Shown here one piece after another: positions 4,999 to 12,237 of a stretch of DNA of 15,404 nt. The translations under genes were made by a program, and so were the position numbers. The first letter of the stretch is position 1, and each line of letters starts with the position of its first letter. The DNA is from Thiobacillus sp. (GTDB lineage: Bacteria; Pseudomonadota; Gammaproteobacteria; Burkholderiales; Thiobacillaceae), in contig JADMKH010000265.1 of the NCBI GenBank assembly GCA_018780025.1, positions 1-15,404 on the forward strand, in the 5' to 3' direction. The notes under the pieces are model-generated. The model had not been told where the DNA came from. It was given only the letters and a program-made list of their open reading frames with translations, and did not search any database.

Positions 4999-6606
4999 AT
5001 GAACAAGAAATACTTTTCCCATCTCAACCCGATTACGTTTCTGCAAACGTTCGTGGGTAAAAGTATCGAGGCGGGCGAGAAGCTGGGTTGCGTCAAATGC
5101 CATGGCAGTAACCGCTTGAGTCATATCGAACAGCTTGGACTGAATGCCAGTAGCTGCTTTGAAGGCGCCTATCGCGAGGAGTCCGAACTGGACGGTACCT
5201 TGGACCAGGATAAATACGCCGACATGATTGTGGAGATTAAAAACAAAATCGGGGGGAATTTTTCTCGCGCAACCAGCGAGCCAGGCATGGTGCGCGTCAT
5301 CAATACCCGCTGTCCCTTTGGGGAAACGGTCATGCAGGCCCCGGACCTATGCAGGATGACGTCCAGTGTTTTTGGCGGGATAGCGGCGCGCAACTTCGGC
5401 TATGCGAAGGTGATTCTGGACAAACGAATTGCGGTGGGAGACGGGATGTGTGAGGTGCGCATCTATACCGACCCCGAAAAGGCCGCCACTTTGCAAGGGG
5501 ATGAATATCACCGCGAACACGAAGTCATCCGCGGCCAACTGGCTTCCGCCAAGGCCAGCATAGACATGGGAAAACAAGGCAGGGGAACCTGGTGCGCTGC
5601 CCAGTCGGACAAATCAGGGAATGCGAAAGGTCCGACCTTCGTGGCAAGATCGCCAGTCATGCTCAAGGTTTTGGAGACGGTTGACGTGGCCGCGCCGACC
5701 ACCGCGACCGTACTGATCACGGGAGAGACCGGTGTGGGCAAGGAGGTTGTCGCGCGCCGCATCCATGCAATGAGCGAGCGATGGAACAAGAGTTTCGTCG
5801 CGGTGAATTGCGGCGCCATCCCTGAGAGTCTGGTCGAGACGGTGTTGTTCGGACATGAACGTGGCGCGTTTACGGGCGCGTATGAAGTGCATCATGGCCT
5901 GTTCGAGCGGGCGGAGGGCGGGAGTCTTTTTCTCGACGAAATCGATTCGCTGCCGCTGGCCACCCAGGCTCGCCTGCTACGGGTGCTGCAAAATGGCGAG
6001 TTCGAGCGGGTGGGCGGCAAGCAGAACCTGTCTGCCAATGTGCGCGTGATTGCCGCTGCCGCAGATCAGCTTGAAAAACTCATCGCCGAAGGCGGTTTCA
6101 GAAAGGACTTGTACTATCGGTTAAACGTCATCCCCATCAATCTGCCGCCACTGCGCGAACGCCGCGAAGATATTCTGCCGCTCGTCGATCACATCCTCGC
6201 TCAACTTGCCGCGAGGTATAACAAGCTCGACAAAACATTGAGCCAGGACGCGATTGATCGGGTAACGCAATATAACTGGCCTGGAAACGTGCGCGAGATG
6301 GAGAATGTACTGGAGCGTACGTTCCTGTTTTCCCCTGGCGCGGTCATCACAAAAGTGCAGCTACCGGAAACGGGCGGCACCGCACCGATTGAATCCGGTC
6401 AGGTGGTTGACCAGTCGCTCAAGGAAGCCAAGCGTTGCGCGGTTGAGCAGGTGGAGGCGGAAATCCTCAAGCAGGCCCTTACCCGCTTCCACGGCAATAT
6501 CAGCGACGTGGCGAAGTCCCTGGAAGTGACGCGGAGGGCGGTTCATCAGAAACTGAATATACACAGCATCGATCCCAAAGCTTATCGTTCCCAGCCACGG
6601 CTTTAA
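4999..6606 (+). CDS. Sigma-54-dependent transcriptional activator with cysteine-rich N-terminal sensor
   Basis: This 535-residue enhancer-binding protein should activate RpoN promoters. The N-terminal ~170 residues resemble V4R/MetOD1-type sensory domains (RCPFGETVMQAPDLC, GGIAARNFGYAKV, GMCEVRIY) and contain C31, C34, C53, C105, C118 and C151; identification of the domain is tentative. The AAA+ domain (about 213-445) is complete: Walker A GETGVGKE (242-249), the sigma-54-contacting GAFTGA (289-294) and Walker B SLFLDE (309-314). A Fis-type helix-turn-helix lies near 495-525. Start 4999 has AGGAG at 4987-4991. The gene sits between the sigma-54-driven operon and sigma-54-driven ompW, so those are its likely targets. 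A sulfide, persulfide or C1-sulfur signal sensed by cysteines is an inference, by analogy with FisR next to SQR in other proteobacteria. Confidence 0.88.
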   Translation: MNKKYFSHLNPITFLQTFVGKSIEAGEKLGCVKCHGSNRLSHIEQLGLNASSCFEGAYREESELDGTLDQDKYADMIVEIKNKIGGNFSRATSEPGMVRVINTRCPFGETVMQAPDLCRMTSSVFGGIAARNFGYAKVILDKRIAVGDGMCEVRIYTDPEKAATLQGDEYHREHEVIRGQLASAKASIDMGKQGRGTWCAAQSDKSGNAKGPTFVARSPVMLKVLETVDVAAPTTATVLITGETGVGKEVVARRIHAMSERWNKSFVAVNCGAIPESLVETVLFGHERGAFTGAYEVHHGLFERAEGGSLFLDEIDSLPLATQARLLRVLQNGEFERVGGKQNLSANVRVIAAAADQLEKLIAEGGFRKDLYYRLNVIPINLPPLRERREDILPLVDHILAQLAARYNKLDKTLSQDAIDRVTQYNWPGNVREMENVLERTFLFSPGAVITKVQLPETGGTAPIESGQVVDQSLKEAKRCAVEQVEAEILKQALTRFHGNISDVAKSLEVTRRAVHQKLNIHSIDPKAYRSQPRL

Positions 6607-6684
6607 GTTGCGGTGAGCGGCATTGCTATGGACGATGGCAGGCTTGCCCTGTAGTTGAATAACCGAAGCAGTATTTGCCTGATG

Positions 6685-6702
6685 AACCGGTCTTCCCCGG
6701 TT
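6685..6702. promoter_or_regulatory. Inverted repeat upstream of ompW, candidate activator site
   Basis: Arms AACCGG (6685-6690) and CCGGTT (6697-6702) are perfect around a 6-nt spacer. TGCC (6676-6679) and GGCA (6707-6710) extend the dyad with small bulges. It lies about 100-115 bp upstream of the -24 element, a normal distance for an enhancer-type site, and just after the regulator gene, so it could instead be part of that gene's transcript end. Confidence 0.4.
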
Positions 6703-6735
6703 TGCGGGCATGTGAAGTGCAATGAAGGATTTTGG

Positions 6736-6750
6736 GAAGCGCAGCTTCTG
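6736..6750. promoter_or_regulatory. Second inverted repeat upstream of ompW
   Basis: GAAGC-GCA-GCTTC (6736-6748) is a perfect dyad. The nine bases CAGCTTCTG (6742-6750) are the reverse complement of CAGAAGCTG at 360-368 upstream of the hydrolase operon. In both places TGGGAAG lies beside them (340-346 and 6733-6739). This could be a shared activator half-site, but distances from the two promoters differ (about 135 and 55 bp). Confidence 0.3.
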
Positions 6751-6765
6751 TTTGTTGAAAGACGA

Positions 6766-6790
6766 AAACATAAGGTATTGAATTTAAACA
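6766..6790 (+). repeat. Copy 2 of the 25-bp promoter-upstream box with IHF-like site
   Basis: This is 22/25 identical to 465-489. The complement of 6771-6783 reads ATTCAATACCTTA, again one mismatch from the IHF consensus and at the same place as in copy 1. It ends 10 nt before the -24 element of the ompW promoter. Confidence 0.6.
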
Positions 6791-6800
6791 TTACTATTTC

Positions 6801-6816
6801 TGGCCTAAAGGTTGCT
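6801..6816 (+). promoter_or_regulatory. Sigma-54 (-24/-12) promoter of ompW
   Basis: TGGCCTAAAGGTTGCT has the invariant GG (6802-6803) and GC (6814-6815) at N10 spacing and a full TTGCT -12 element. The predicted transcription start is near 6827, 28 nt before the ompW ATG. It lies about 195 bp downstream of a sigma-54 activator gene, the presumed regulator. Confidence 0.8.
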
Positions 6817-6854
6817 TATCATGCTTGACGCATGGTCATTCAGGGAGAAATGTA

Positions 6855-7487
6855 ATGTTGAAATACTTAGGCCTGGCTTTCGTTTTTTTCAATGTCTTGA
6901 CGGTTGCGGGACAATCTCAAGCTGATCAGGGCGATTGGCTTGTTCGGATCCGCGCGATCGATATCCAGCCCAGAAACCAGTCCGATCCGATTCCCGGGCT
7001 GGGCGTACCCGCCGATGCCATTACCTTGAATGACAAATGGGCGCCCGAGGTGGATTTCAGTTATTTCCTGACGAAGAACATCGCACTGGAACTGATCCTC
7101 ACGTACCCCCAGGAGCACGATGTTTCCCTAAGCGGCGCCAGGATCGGAACTGCCAAGCACCTGCCACCCACATTGACCGCTCAGTACCACTTTATTCCGG
7201 ATGGAAAATTCAGACCCTATCTGGGCGCGGGAATCAACTACACGCATTTCTCGGACGTCAATCTCAACGTGCCGGGCGTTGGACCGTTGGCCCTGGATAA
7301 AGACAGCTGGGGGGCCGCGCTGCAAGCAGGCTTCGATGTGGAAATCTACAAAGACAAATTTATCAACTTCGACATCAAGAAAATTTACATCGACTCCGAC
7401 GTAAAACTTGCGGCGAACGGGGCCAAAGTCAGCCATATCAAGCTCGATCCCATCGTGGTTGGGGTCGGTTTCGGCTGGAGGTTTTAG
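6855..7487 (+). CDS. ompW: OmpW-family outer-membrane protein
   Basis: The 210-residue product has a signal peptide (about 1-23, cut after SQA), then the family start DQGDWLVRIRAIDIQP. Conserved OmpW features follow: EVDFSYFLTKNIALELILTY, a FRPYLGAGINYTHF strand, and a C-terminal VGVGFGWRF ending in the aromatic needed for barrel assembly. OmpW proteins are 8-stranded barrels with a hydrophobic lateral opening, thought to pass small hydrophobic molecules. Start 6855 has AGGGAG at 6842-6847; a longer frame upstream would reach toward the promoter. It has its own sigma-54 promoter. Because that promoter matches the one before the CS2-hydrolase-like operon, it may serve uptake of an apolar substrate such as CS2; this is inference. 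Confidence 0.9.
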   Translation: MLKYLGLAFVFFNVLTVAGQSQADQGDWLVRIRAIDIQPRNQSDPIPGLGVPADAITLNDKWAPEVDFSYFLTKNIALELILTYPQEHDVSLSGARIGTAKHLPPTLTAQYHFIPDGKFRPYLGAGINYTHFSDVNLNVPGVGPLALDKDSWGAALQAGFDVEIYKDKFINFDIKKIYIDSDVKLAANGAKVSHIKLDPIVVGVGFGWRF

Positions 7488-7577
7488 CGGTCTGATCAAT
7501 TCTGGCTGGTCATGACTGGGCTGGAGGCATGAAAACCCGTTAGCCGCCGTCCCCCAGCGCAGTTTCAAATGAGGCAA

Positions 7578-7609
7578 TGACGGCGAGTTGCGCCACGATG
7601 CGCCCGTCA
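7578..7609. terminator. Possible bidirectional terminator between convergent ompW and ThDP-enzyme genes
   Basis: TGACGG (7578-7583) pairs with CCGTCA (7604-7609), with further internal pairing of GCG/CGC blocks. It sits in the 125-nt gap between convergent genes, where a two-way terminator is expected, but neither strand has a U-run after it. Confidence 0.35.
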
Positions 7610-7612
7610 GCG

Positions 7613-9277
7613 CTAGCGCGCCGACAGGTAGCGGGGGAAGGCATGTTTGTCGAGCAGGATTTCGATGAGATTGATGCCGCCAGTCAGGTCGGCGGTTGCA
7701 AATAGCGCGTCGAGTTCGGCTTCGGTTTCGATGCGGTGATGCTTGACCCCGAACGACTGCGCGAGCAGGCCGAAATCGGGGTTCACAAAGTCGCAGTCGA
7801 TGTAGCGTTCGCCATAAAGCTGGAACTGATTTTTGCGGATCAGGCTGAGCGTGCCGTTGTTGATCACCACCACATTGAGCGGGATGCCGTAGTTCACCGC
7901 CGTCATCATTTCCATGCAGCACATCTGGAAACCGCCGTCGCCAAGGATGGCGAAGGTGGGGCTGTCCGGCGAAAAGCAACGCGCGCCGATGGCGGCGGGC
8001 AGGGCGTGGCCGAGCGAGGAGATGCCGGAGTTGGGGAAATAGTGGTTGCGGTCGGACACGTCGAAATAGCTTTGCGCGAAGACGATGTTGTCGTCGAACA
8101 CCAGCGCGTTGTGCGGGAAGCGTTGGGCGAGTTCGCTGAAGAATAACTGCATCAGACGAAATTGCGCCGGCTGCGCAGCGCTGACGTCACCCGCTGGCGC
8201 CGCCGTGGCTGCCTGATGACTGTCCAGCAGGTCACGGGCCTTGGGCGGCATGCCGTCAGATTCCAGCGTGGCGAACACGTCTTCCACCACCGCACGGATG
8301 TCGCCGCAGATCGCCACGTCCGGCTGGAACACGCGGCCAAGTTGTGCGGCGTCGCGGTCGACCTGGGCGATTTTCTTGTTGGCCAGCAGCTTGCTATCCC
8401 ACAAATAACTGGTGCGTTCGTTGAAGCCCGCGCCCAGAAAAATCAGTAGATCGGCATGATCGACCAGGTAGCGGTAGGCGTCGCCATTGGAGGTGACGCC
8501 GAGGCAGCCCAGCGACAGGGGCGTGCCCTCGGCCACCACGCCCTTGGCCTTGAGGCTGGTGGTAACCGGAATGTTGAAGCGCTCGGAAAAGGCAGCAACG
8601 AGATCGCGCGCCCCAGCCTGGATGCAGCCATGGCCCGCGATGAAGACCGGGGCGTGTGAGGCACGCAGCAGGTCGGCCAGTGCATGGGCGGATGGCGTGT
8701 GGTGTACCGACGCCGGGCGGGGGAAATGAATCTGGTCGAGTACGGATTCATCGACCATTTCCTTCTGCACGTTATACGGAATCGACAGCAGCACCGGCCC
8801 CGGCTCGCGCCCGAGCAGCGCCTGTGTGGCCTGATTCAACACCTGGCCGAGATAGTCGGTGCGCTCGATGAGCTTGTGATAGCGGGTGACGCTGGCGAAC
8901 AGCGCACCCTGATCGATGGCGCCGCCTTCGCCCGAGCTTTCCTGCAGGCCGCCCTTGCCGAAAATATAGGTGGACGTCTCGCCGGTGATCGCCAGTACCG
9001 GCAGCCGCTCGGCATAGGCGTTGGCAATGCCGGTAATGAGATTGGTCGCGCCGGGACCGGCGGTGGCGATGCAGGCGGCGGGCCGGTGCGCCACCCGCGC
9101 ATAGCCGCCCGCCATGAAGGCCGCGCCCTGCTCGTGCTTCACCAGCACGCTTTTCACGCTGGAGTCATGCAGGCGGTCGTAGATCGGCAACACGTGCGCG
9201 CCCGGCATGCCAAAGATGTGGTCGATCCCCAGGCGCTCCAGATATCTGACGATTAGTTCGCTGACGGAAATATTCAT
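7613..9277 (-). CDS. ThDP-dependent acetolactate-synthase-like enzyme
   Basis: The 554-residue protein has the three-domain layout of acetohydroxyacid-synthase-type ThDP enzymes: pyrimidine-binding domain with catalytic E49 in VKHEQGAAFMAGGYAR, a central domain (about 190-330), and a pyrophosphate domain with the motif GDGGFQ (446-451) to NN (473-474). Family members condense pyruvate with a 2-keto acid or aldehyde, or decarboxylate related substrates. No ilvN-type regulatory subunit or other branched-chain biosynthesis gene is adjacent, so a biosynthetic IlvB role is unproven. The start at 9277 (MNISVSELIVRYLERLG) fits the family; the frame is open to 9361 but that extension is not conserved-looking. 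It is the last of five leftward genes, 160 nt after the CBS protein. Confidence 0.72.
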   Translation of the reverse strand: MNISVSELIVRYLERLGIDHIFGMPGAHVLPIYDRLHDSSVKSVLVKHEQGAAFMAGGYARVAHRPAACIATAGPGATNLITGIANAYAERLPVLAITGETSTYIFGKGGLQESSGEGGAIDQGALFASVTRYHKLIERTDYLGQVLNQATQALLGREPGPVLLSIPYNVQKEMVDESVLDQIHFPRPASVHHTPSAHALADLLRASHAPVFIAGHGCIQAGARDLVAAFSERFNIPVTTSLKAKGVVAEGTPLSLGCLGVTSNGDAYRYLVDHADLLIFLGAGFNERTSYLWDSKLLANKKIAQVDRDAAQLGRVFQPDVAICGDIRAVVEDVFATLESDGMPPKARDLLDSHQAATAAPAGDVSAAQPAQFRLMQLFFSELAQRFPHNALVFDDNIVFAQSYFDVSDRNHYFPNSGISSLGHALPAAIGARCFSPDSPTFAILGDGGFQMCCMEMMTAVNYGIPLNVVVINNGTLSLIRKNQFQLYGERYIDCDFVNPDFGLLAQSFGVKHHRIETEAELDALFATADLTGGINLIEILLDKHAFPRYLSAR

Positions 9278-9407
9278 GTGCCTGATTTTTTTATCGTGTT
9301 TGCGGTCTCGCTCCGATCCGGCACACAGGTTCATGCAGCCGGAACCCCCGGATTGGAGCACAAGACGCCGCGCGGGAAAACCTTGGGGGTTTTACGGGAT
9401 AGCGAAG

Positions 9408-9433
9408 CGGGCGACCGTTGACCCGATCGCCCG
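9408..9433 (-). terminator. Hairpin after the CBS-domain gene
   Basis: CGGGCGA (9408-9414) and TCGCCCG (9427-9433) form a perfect 7-bp GC-rich stem with a 12-nt loop, four bases past the CBS gene stop on the minus strand. No clear U-run follows. Readthrough into the ThDP gene is therefore possible. The remaining 9278-9437 sequence holds only a long-loop AACCCCC/GGGGGTT pairing (9343-9349 and 9385-9391). Confidence 0.4.
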
Positions 9434-9437
9434 GTGT

Positions 9438-10025
9438 TCAAGCGTGCGCCAGTTGCTGCTCGATTTCGGTAAAAGTGAGGGCGACTTCGGTGGTTTGCAC
9501 GGTGATGCCGAGCTGCTTGCACAGTTGCGACAGCGACAACAGGCCGCGCACCATTTTCCGGCCGCCTGCGCTTTCGAACGCCAGTGCGTGCTGGCGGCCG
9601 CGCGACTTGAGCGTTTCCAGCACGTGGCCGACGCTGGCGTGGGAGAGGTCGTCGAAGTCGATGGCTTCCAGCAGATCGACCGGAGTCATGATGTCGGCCA
9701 CCCGCACCTCGTCGCGGTGGATGCCCCGGCCTTGCACCACCTGCATGGGCTTTTCTCCGTAGATATCGGTGCTGGTCACCAGCCCAGCCATCCGGTCCTC
9801 GCCGTCCATCACGAACAGCAGGCGGACCTTGCGCCGGATCATGCGGGCTTCGGCCTGCTGGAGCGTGTCGTCCGGGCTGGCAATGAAGGCGGTCATGCGA
9901 CGGAAATCGGTCATCACATCAATCGCCGGCTGCGTCAGTTTCACGCGGTCCGGCAAGTCGCATGCCGGGCGCAGCAGTCCGGCGGATTGGTCGAGGTGGC
10001 TGGTGGGCAAAGGACTGGTGTTCAT
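9438..10025 (-). CDS. Two-CBS-domain protein
   Basis: The 195-residue protein consists of two CBS repeats, about 31-96 (VMTDFRRMTAFIASPDDTLQQAEARMI, then GLVTSTDIYG) and 107-172 (VADIMTPV, then GLLSLSQLCKQLG), plus short ends. CBS pairs bind adenine nucleotides and act as energy sensors, either alone or on partner enzymes or transporters. There is no fused catalytic domain or membrane segment. Start at 10025 is supported by AAGGAG (complement of 10033-10038) with 7-nt spacing. It precedes the ThDP enzyme in the same direction, so it may modulate that enzyme, but this is only a neighbourhood guess. Confidence 0.85.
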   Translation of the reverse strand: MNTSPLPTSHLDQSAGLLRPACDLPDRVKLTQPAIDVMTDFRRMTAFIASPDDTLQQAEARMIRRKVRLLFVMDGEDRMAGLVTSTDIYGEKPMQVVQGRGIHRDEVRVADIMTPVDLLEAIDFDDLSHASVGHVLETLKSRGRQHALAFESAGGRKMVRGLLSLSQLCKQLGITVQTTEVALTFTEIEQQLAHA

Positions 10026-10056
10026 GGCGTCTCTCCTTGCATCGGTTTCAGGGTGC

Positions 10057-10070
10057 CATCGCGCGCGATG
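10057..10070. promoter_or_regulatory. 14-bp perfect palindrome upstream of the CBS gene
   Basis: CATCGCGCGCGATG is self-complementary over all 14 bases and lies 31 nt upstream of the CBS gene start, in the 147-nt gap after the S-formylglutathione hydrolase gene. It could be an operator for a dimeric repressor. The same gap holds an AT-rich stretch (about 10125-10150) where a minus-strand promoter could lie, but no clear -35/-10 pair was found. Confidence 0.3.
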
Positions 10071-10172
10071 AAAACAATCGGGCGCGACGGCCTATCCTCA
10101 TCCTTGCCCATCCTGTTGTCTATTCAAGAATTTTTTGCAGGATATAAACAGGTTCTGGGTTGCGCCCGGCCA

Positions 10173-11009
10173 TCACGCTGCCAGTGCCCGCGCATGAAAT
10201 GCCAGATGCTCGCCGATGAAACTGGCGATGAAGTGATAGCTGTGGTCGTAGCCGTCCTGCATCCTGAGCGTGAGCGGGATGCCGCGCGCGGCGCAGGCGG
10301 CTTGCAGGTTTTGCGGATAAAGCTGCCCGGCCAGAAATTCGTCGGCGCTGCCGTGGTCGATCAGCGCGGGCGGCAGCGTCGCCCCGGCGTTGACCAGGCA
10401 GGTGGCGTCCCAGGCTTCCCAGGTTTTTTGGTCTTCACCGAGGTAGGCGCCGAAGCAGCCTTGCCCCCACGGGCTGACGACCGGATTGCAGATCGGCGCG
10501 AAGGCCGAGACCGAGGCATACAGGCCGGGGTTTTTCAGCGTGCAGATCAGCGCGCCGTGGCCGCCCATCGAGTGGCCGCTGATGGCGCGCCTGCCGGGGA
10601 TTGCGGGGAAGTTCGCCTCGACGAGCGCAGGCAGTTCGCGGGTGACGTAGTCGTACATCTGATAGTGCGTGGCCCACGGCGCCGCAGTGGCATTGACGTA
10701 AAAACCGGCACCCTTGCCCAGGTCGTAACGCTCGGGCACATCGGGGACGGCATCGCCGCGCGGGCTGGTATCGGGCATCACGAGGATCAGGCCCAGTTCG
10801 GCTGCGTAGCGCTGTGCGCCGGCCTTGGTACGCACGTTGTCGTCGGTGCAGGTGAGCCCCGACAGCCAATACACCACCGGCAGCTTTTGCGTCGCCGCCT
10901 GCGGCGGCAGGTAGACCGAAAAGGTCATGCTGCAGCGGCAGGCTTCGGATTCGTGTTGCCAGCGTTCGAGCCAGCCGCCGAATTCCCTGATTCTTTCAAC
11001 TTGTTTCAT
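10173..11009 (-). CDS. fghA: S-formylglutathione hydrolase
   Basis: This enzyme hydrolyses S-formylglutathione to formate and glutathione, the second step of glutathione-dependent formaldehyde oxidation. The 278-residue length is typical. The serine-hydrolase triad is visible: S147 in GHSMGGHGAL, D223 in GSADEF and H256 in YDHSYHF. Other family stretches are LPVVYWLSGLTC, GKGAGFYVNATAAPW and SAFAPICNP. Start 11009 is used because GAGGTGGG lies 6 nt upstream; that site overlaps the stop codon of the dehydrogenase gene, only 8 nt away, so the two are very likely translationally coupled. It acts in the cytoplasm on the product of its neighbour. Confidence 0.93.
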   Translation of the reverse strand: MKQVERIREFGGWLERWQHESEACRCSMTFSVYLPPQAATQKLPVVYWLSGLTCTDDNVRTKAGAQRYAAELGLILVMPDTSPRGDAVPDVPERYDLGKGAGFYVNATAAPWATHYQMYDYVTRELPALVEANFPAIPGRRAISGHSMGGHGALICTLKNPGLYASVSAFAPICNPVVSPWGQGCFGAYLGEDQKTWEAWDATCLVNAGATLPPALIDHGSADEFLAGQLYPQNLQAACAARGIPLTLRMQDGYDHSYHFIASFIGEHLAFHARALAA

Positions 11010-11017
11010 CGCCCACC

Positions 11018-12127
11018 TCAAAAAATGATGACCGAGCGGATGCTCTTGCCTGCGTGCATCAGGTCGAACGCGGTGTTGATGTCTTCCAGCGGCATGGTGT
11101 GGGTGACCAGTTTATCCAGCTCGATCTTGCCAGCCATGTAGTTGTCGACGTAGCCCGGCAACTGGCTGCGCCCCTTGACGCCGCCGAATGCGGTGCCTTT
11201 CCAGGTGCGGCCGACGACCAGGTTGAACGGGCGGGTGCAGATTTCCTGTCCCGACCCGGCCACGCCTATCACTGTAGCCACGCCCCAACCCATGTGGGTG
11301 CATTCCAGCGCGTCGCGCATCACGTTGACGTTGCCGATGCATTCGAACGAATAATCGACGCCGCCCTTTGTCAGATCGCGGATGTACTCGACCAGCGAAC
11401 CGTTGACTTCGCGCGGGTTGATGAAGTCGGTGGCGCCAAGGGCGCGGGCCATTTCGAACTTGTCGGGGTTGAGGTCGATGGCAATGATGCGCCCGGCCTG
11501 GGCCATCACTGCGCCCTGGATGCACGACAGGCCGATGCCGCCCAAACCGAACACGGCGACGGTCGAGCCGGGCTCGACTTTGGCGGTGTTCAGCACCGCG
11601 CCGATGCCGGTGGTGACGCCGCAACCGAGCAGGCAGACCTTGTCCAGCGGCGCCGCGGGGTTGATCTTGGCGAGCGCGATTTCCGGCACCACGGTGTATT
11701 CGGCAAAGGTCGAGCAGCCCATGTAGTGGAAAATCGGCTTGCCGTTTTTGGAAAAACGCCGGGTGCGGTCGGGCATGGTGCCGGTCCACACGGTGGCGGC
11801 GATCGACTGGCACAGGTTGGTCTTGGGCGAGGCGCAGTATTCGCAGTGGCCGCACTCGGGAATGTAGAGCGGAATCACGTGGTCGCCCGGTTTCAGCGTT
11901 TTCACCCCCGGCCCGCATTCCACCACGATGCAGCCGCCCTCGTGGCCGAGGATGCAGGGGAAGGCGCCTTCCGGATCGTCGCCCGACAGGGTGAAGGCGT
12001 CGGTGTGGCAGACGCCGCTGGCGACGACCTGCAGCAGCACCTCGCCTTCGCGCGGACCTTCAACGTCCACCTCTTCAATCGACAACGGTTTCCTTGCTTC
12101 CCAGGCGACAGCGGCACGGGCTTTCAT
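11018..12127 (-). CDS. frmA: S-(hydroxymethyl)glutathione dehydrogenase / class III alcohol dehydrogenase
   Basis: This zinc- and NAD-dependent enzyme oxidises S-hydroxymethylglutathione, formed spontaneously from formaldehyde and glutathione, to S-formylglutathione; the class also reduces S-nitrosoglutathione. The 369-residue protein has catalytic zinc ligands C40 (GVCHTD), H62 (GHEGG) and C169 (LLGCGVTTG). The structural zinc cysteines are C92, C95, C98 and C106, and the Rossmann motif is GLGGIGL (194-200). Start 12127 has AAGGAG (complement of 12135-12140) 7 nt upstream. It is followed at 8 nt by S-formylglutathione hydrolase. No frmR-type repressor gene is adjacent, so regulation is not evident. 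Confidence 0.95.
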   Translation of the reverse strand: MKARAAVAWEARKPLSIEEVDVEGPREGEVLLQVVASGVCHTDAFTLSGDDPEGAFPCILGHEGGCIVVECGPGVKTLKPGDHVIPLYIPECGHCEYCASPKTNLCQSIAATVWTGTMPDRTRRFSKNGKPIFHYMGCSTFAEYTVVPEIALAKINPAAPLDKVCLLGCGVTTGIGAVLNTAKVEPGSTVAVFGLGGIGLSCIQGAVMAQAGRIIAIDLNPDKFEMARALGATDFINPREVNGSLVEYIRDLTKGGVDYSFECIGNVNVMRDALECTHMGWGVATVIGVAGSGQEICTRPFNLVVGRTWKGTAFGGVKGRSQLPGYVDNYMAGKIELDKLVTHTMPLEDINTAFDLMHAGKSIRSVIIF

Positions 12128-12179
12128 GGACAGGCTCCTTGATTGAGGGGTACAACGCGGTTTTCAGCGGGGCGATGAT

Positions 12180-12201
12180 GATGCCGAATTTCCGGGGCAT
12201 C
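12180..12201 (-). terminator. Hairpin between transaldolase and frmA
   Basis: GATGCC (12180-12185) pairs with GGCATC (12196-12201) around a 10-nt loop, in the 110-nt gap after the transaldolase stop on the minus strand. No U-run follows. It may end the transaldolase transcript or be a regulatory site for frmA. No confident frmA promoter could be picked out. Confidence 0.35.
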
Positions 12202-12237
12202 AACAACGCACGCAGGGTAGGGGTTATCGAGCGCGGC

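Noticed and set aside
9343..9391. AACCCCC...GGGGGTT as a terminator
   Set aside because: The loop would be 35 nt, and it lies between two same-strand genes without a proper U-run.
9207..11141. A 644-codon open frame on the plus strand
   Set aside because: It lies antisense to the ThDP, CBS and S-formylglutathione hydrolase genes and runs through their intergenic regions and ribosome binding sites. Its translation shows no domain; it is a product of GC-rich codon use on the other strand.
11054..12142. A 362-codon open frame on the plus strand opposite frmA
   Set aside because: It mirrors frmA almost end to end and has low-complexity composition (H, V, A, D, G rich) typical of an antisense shadow.
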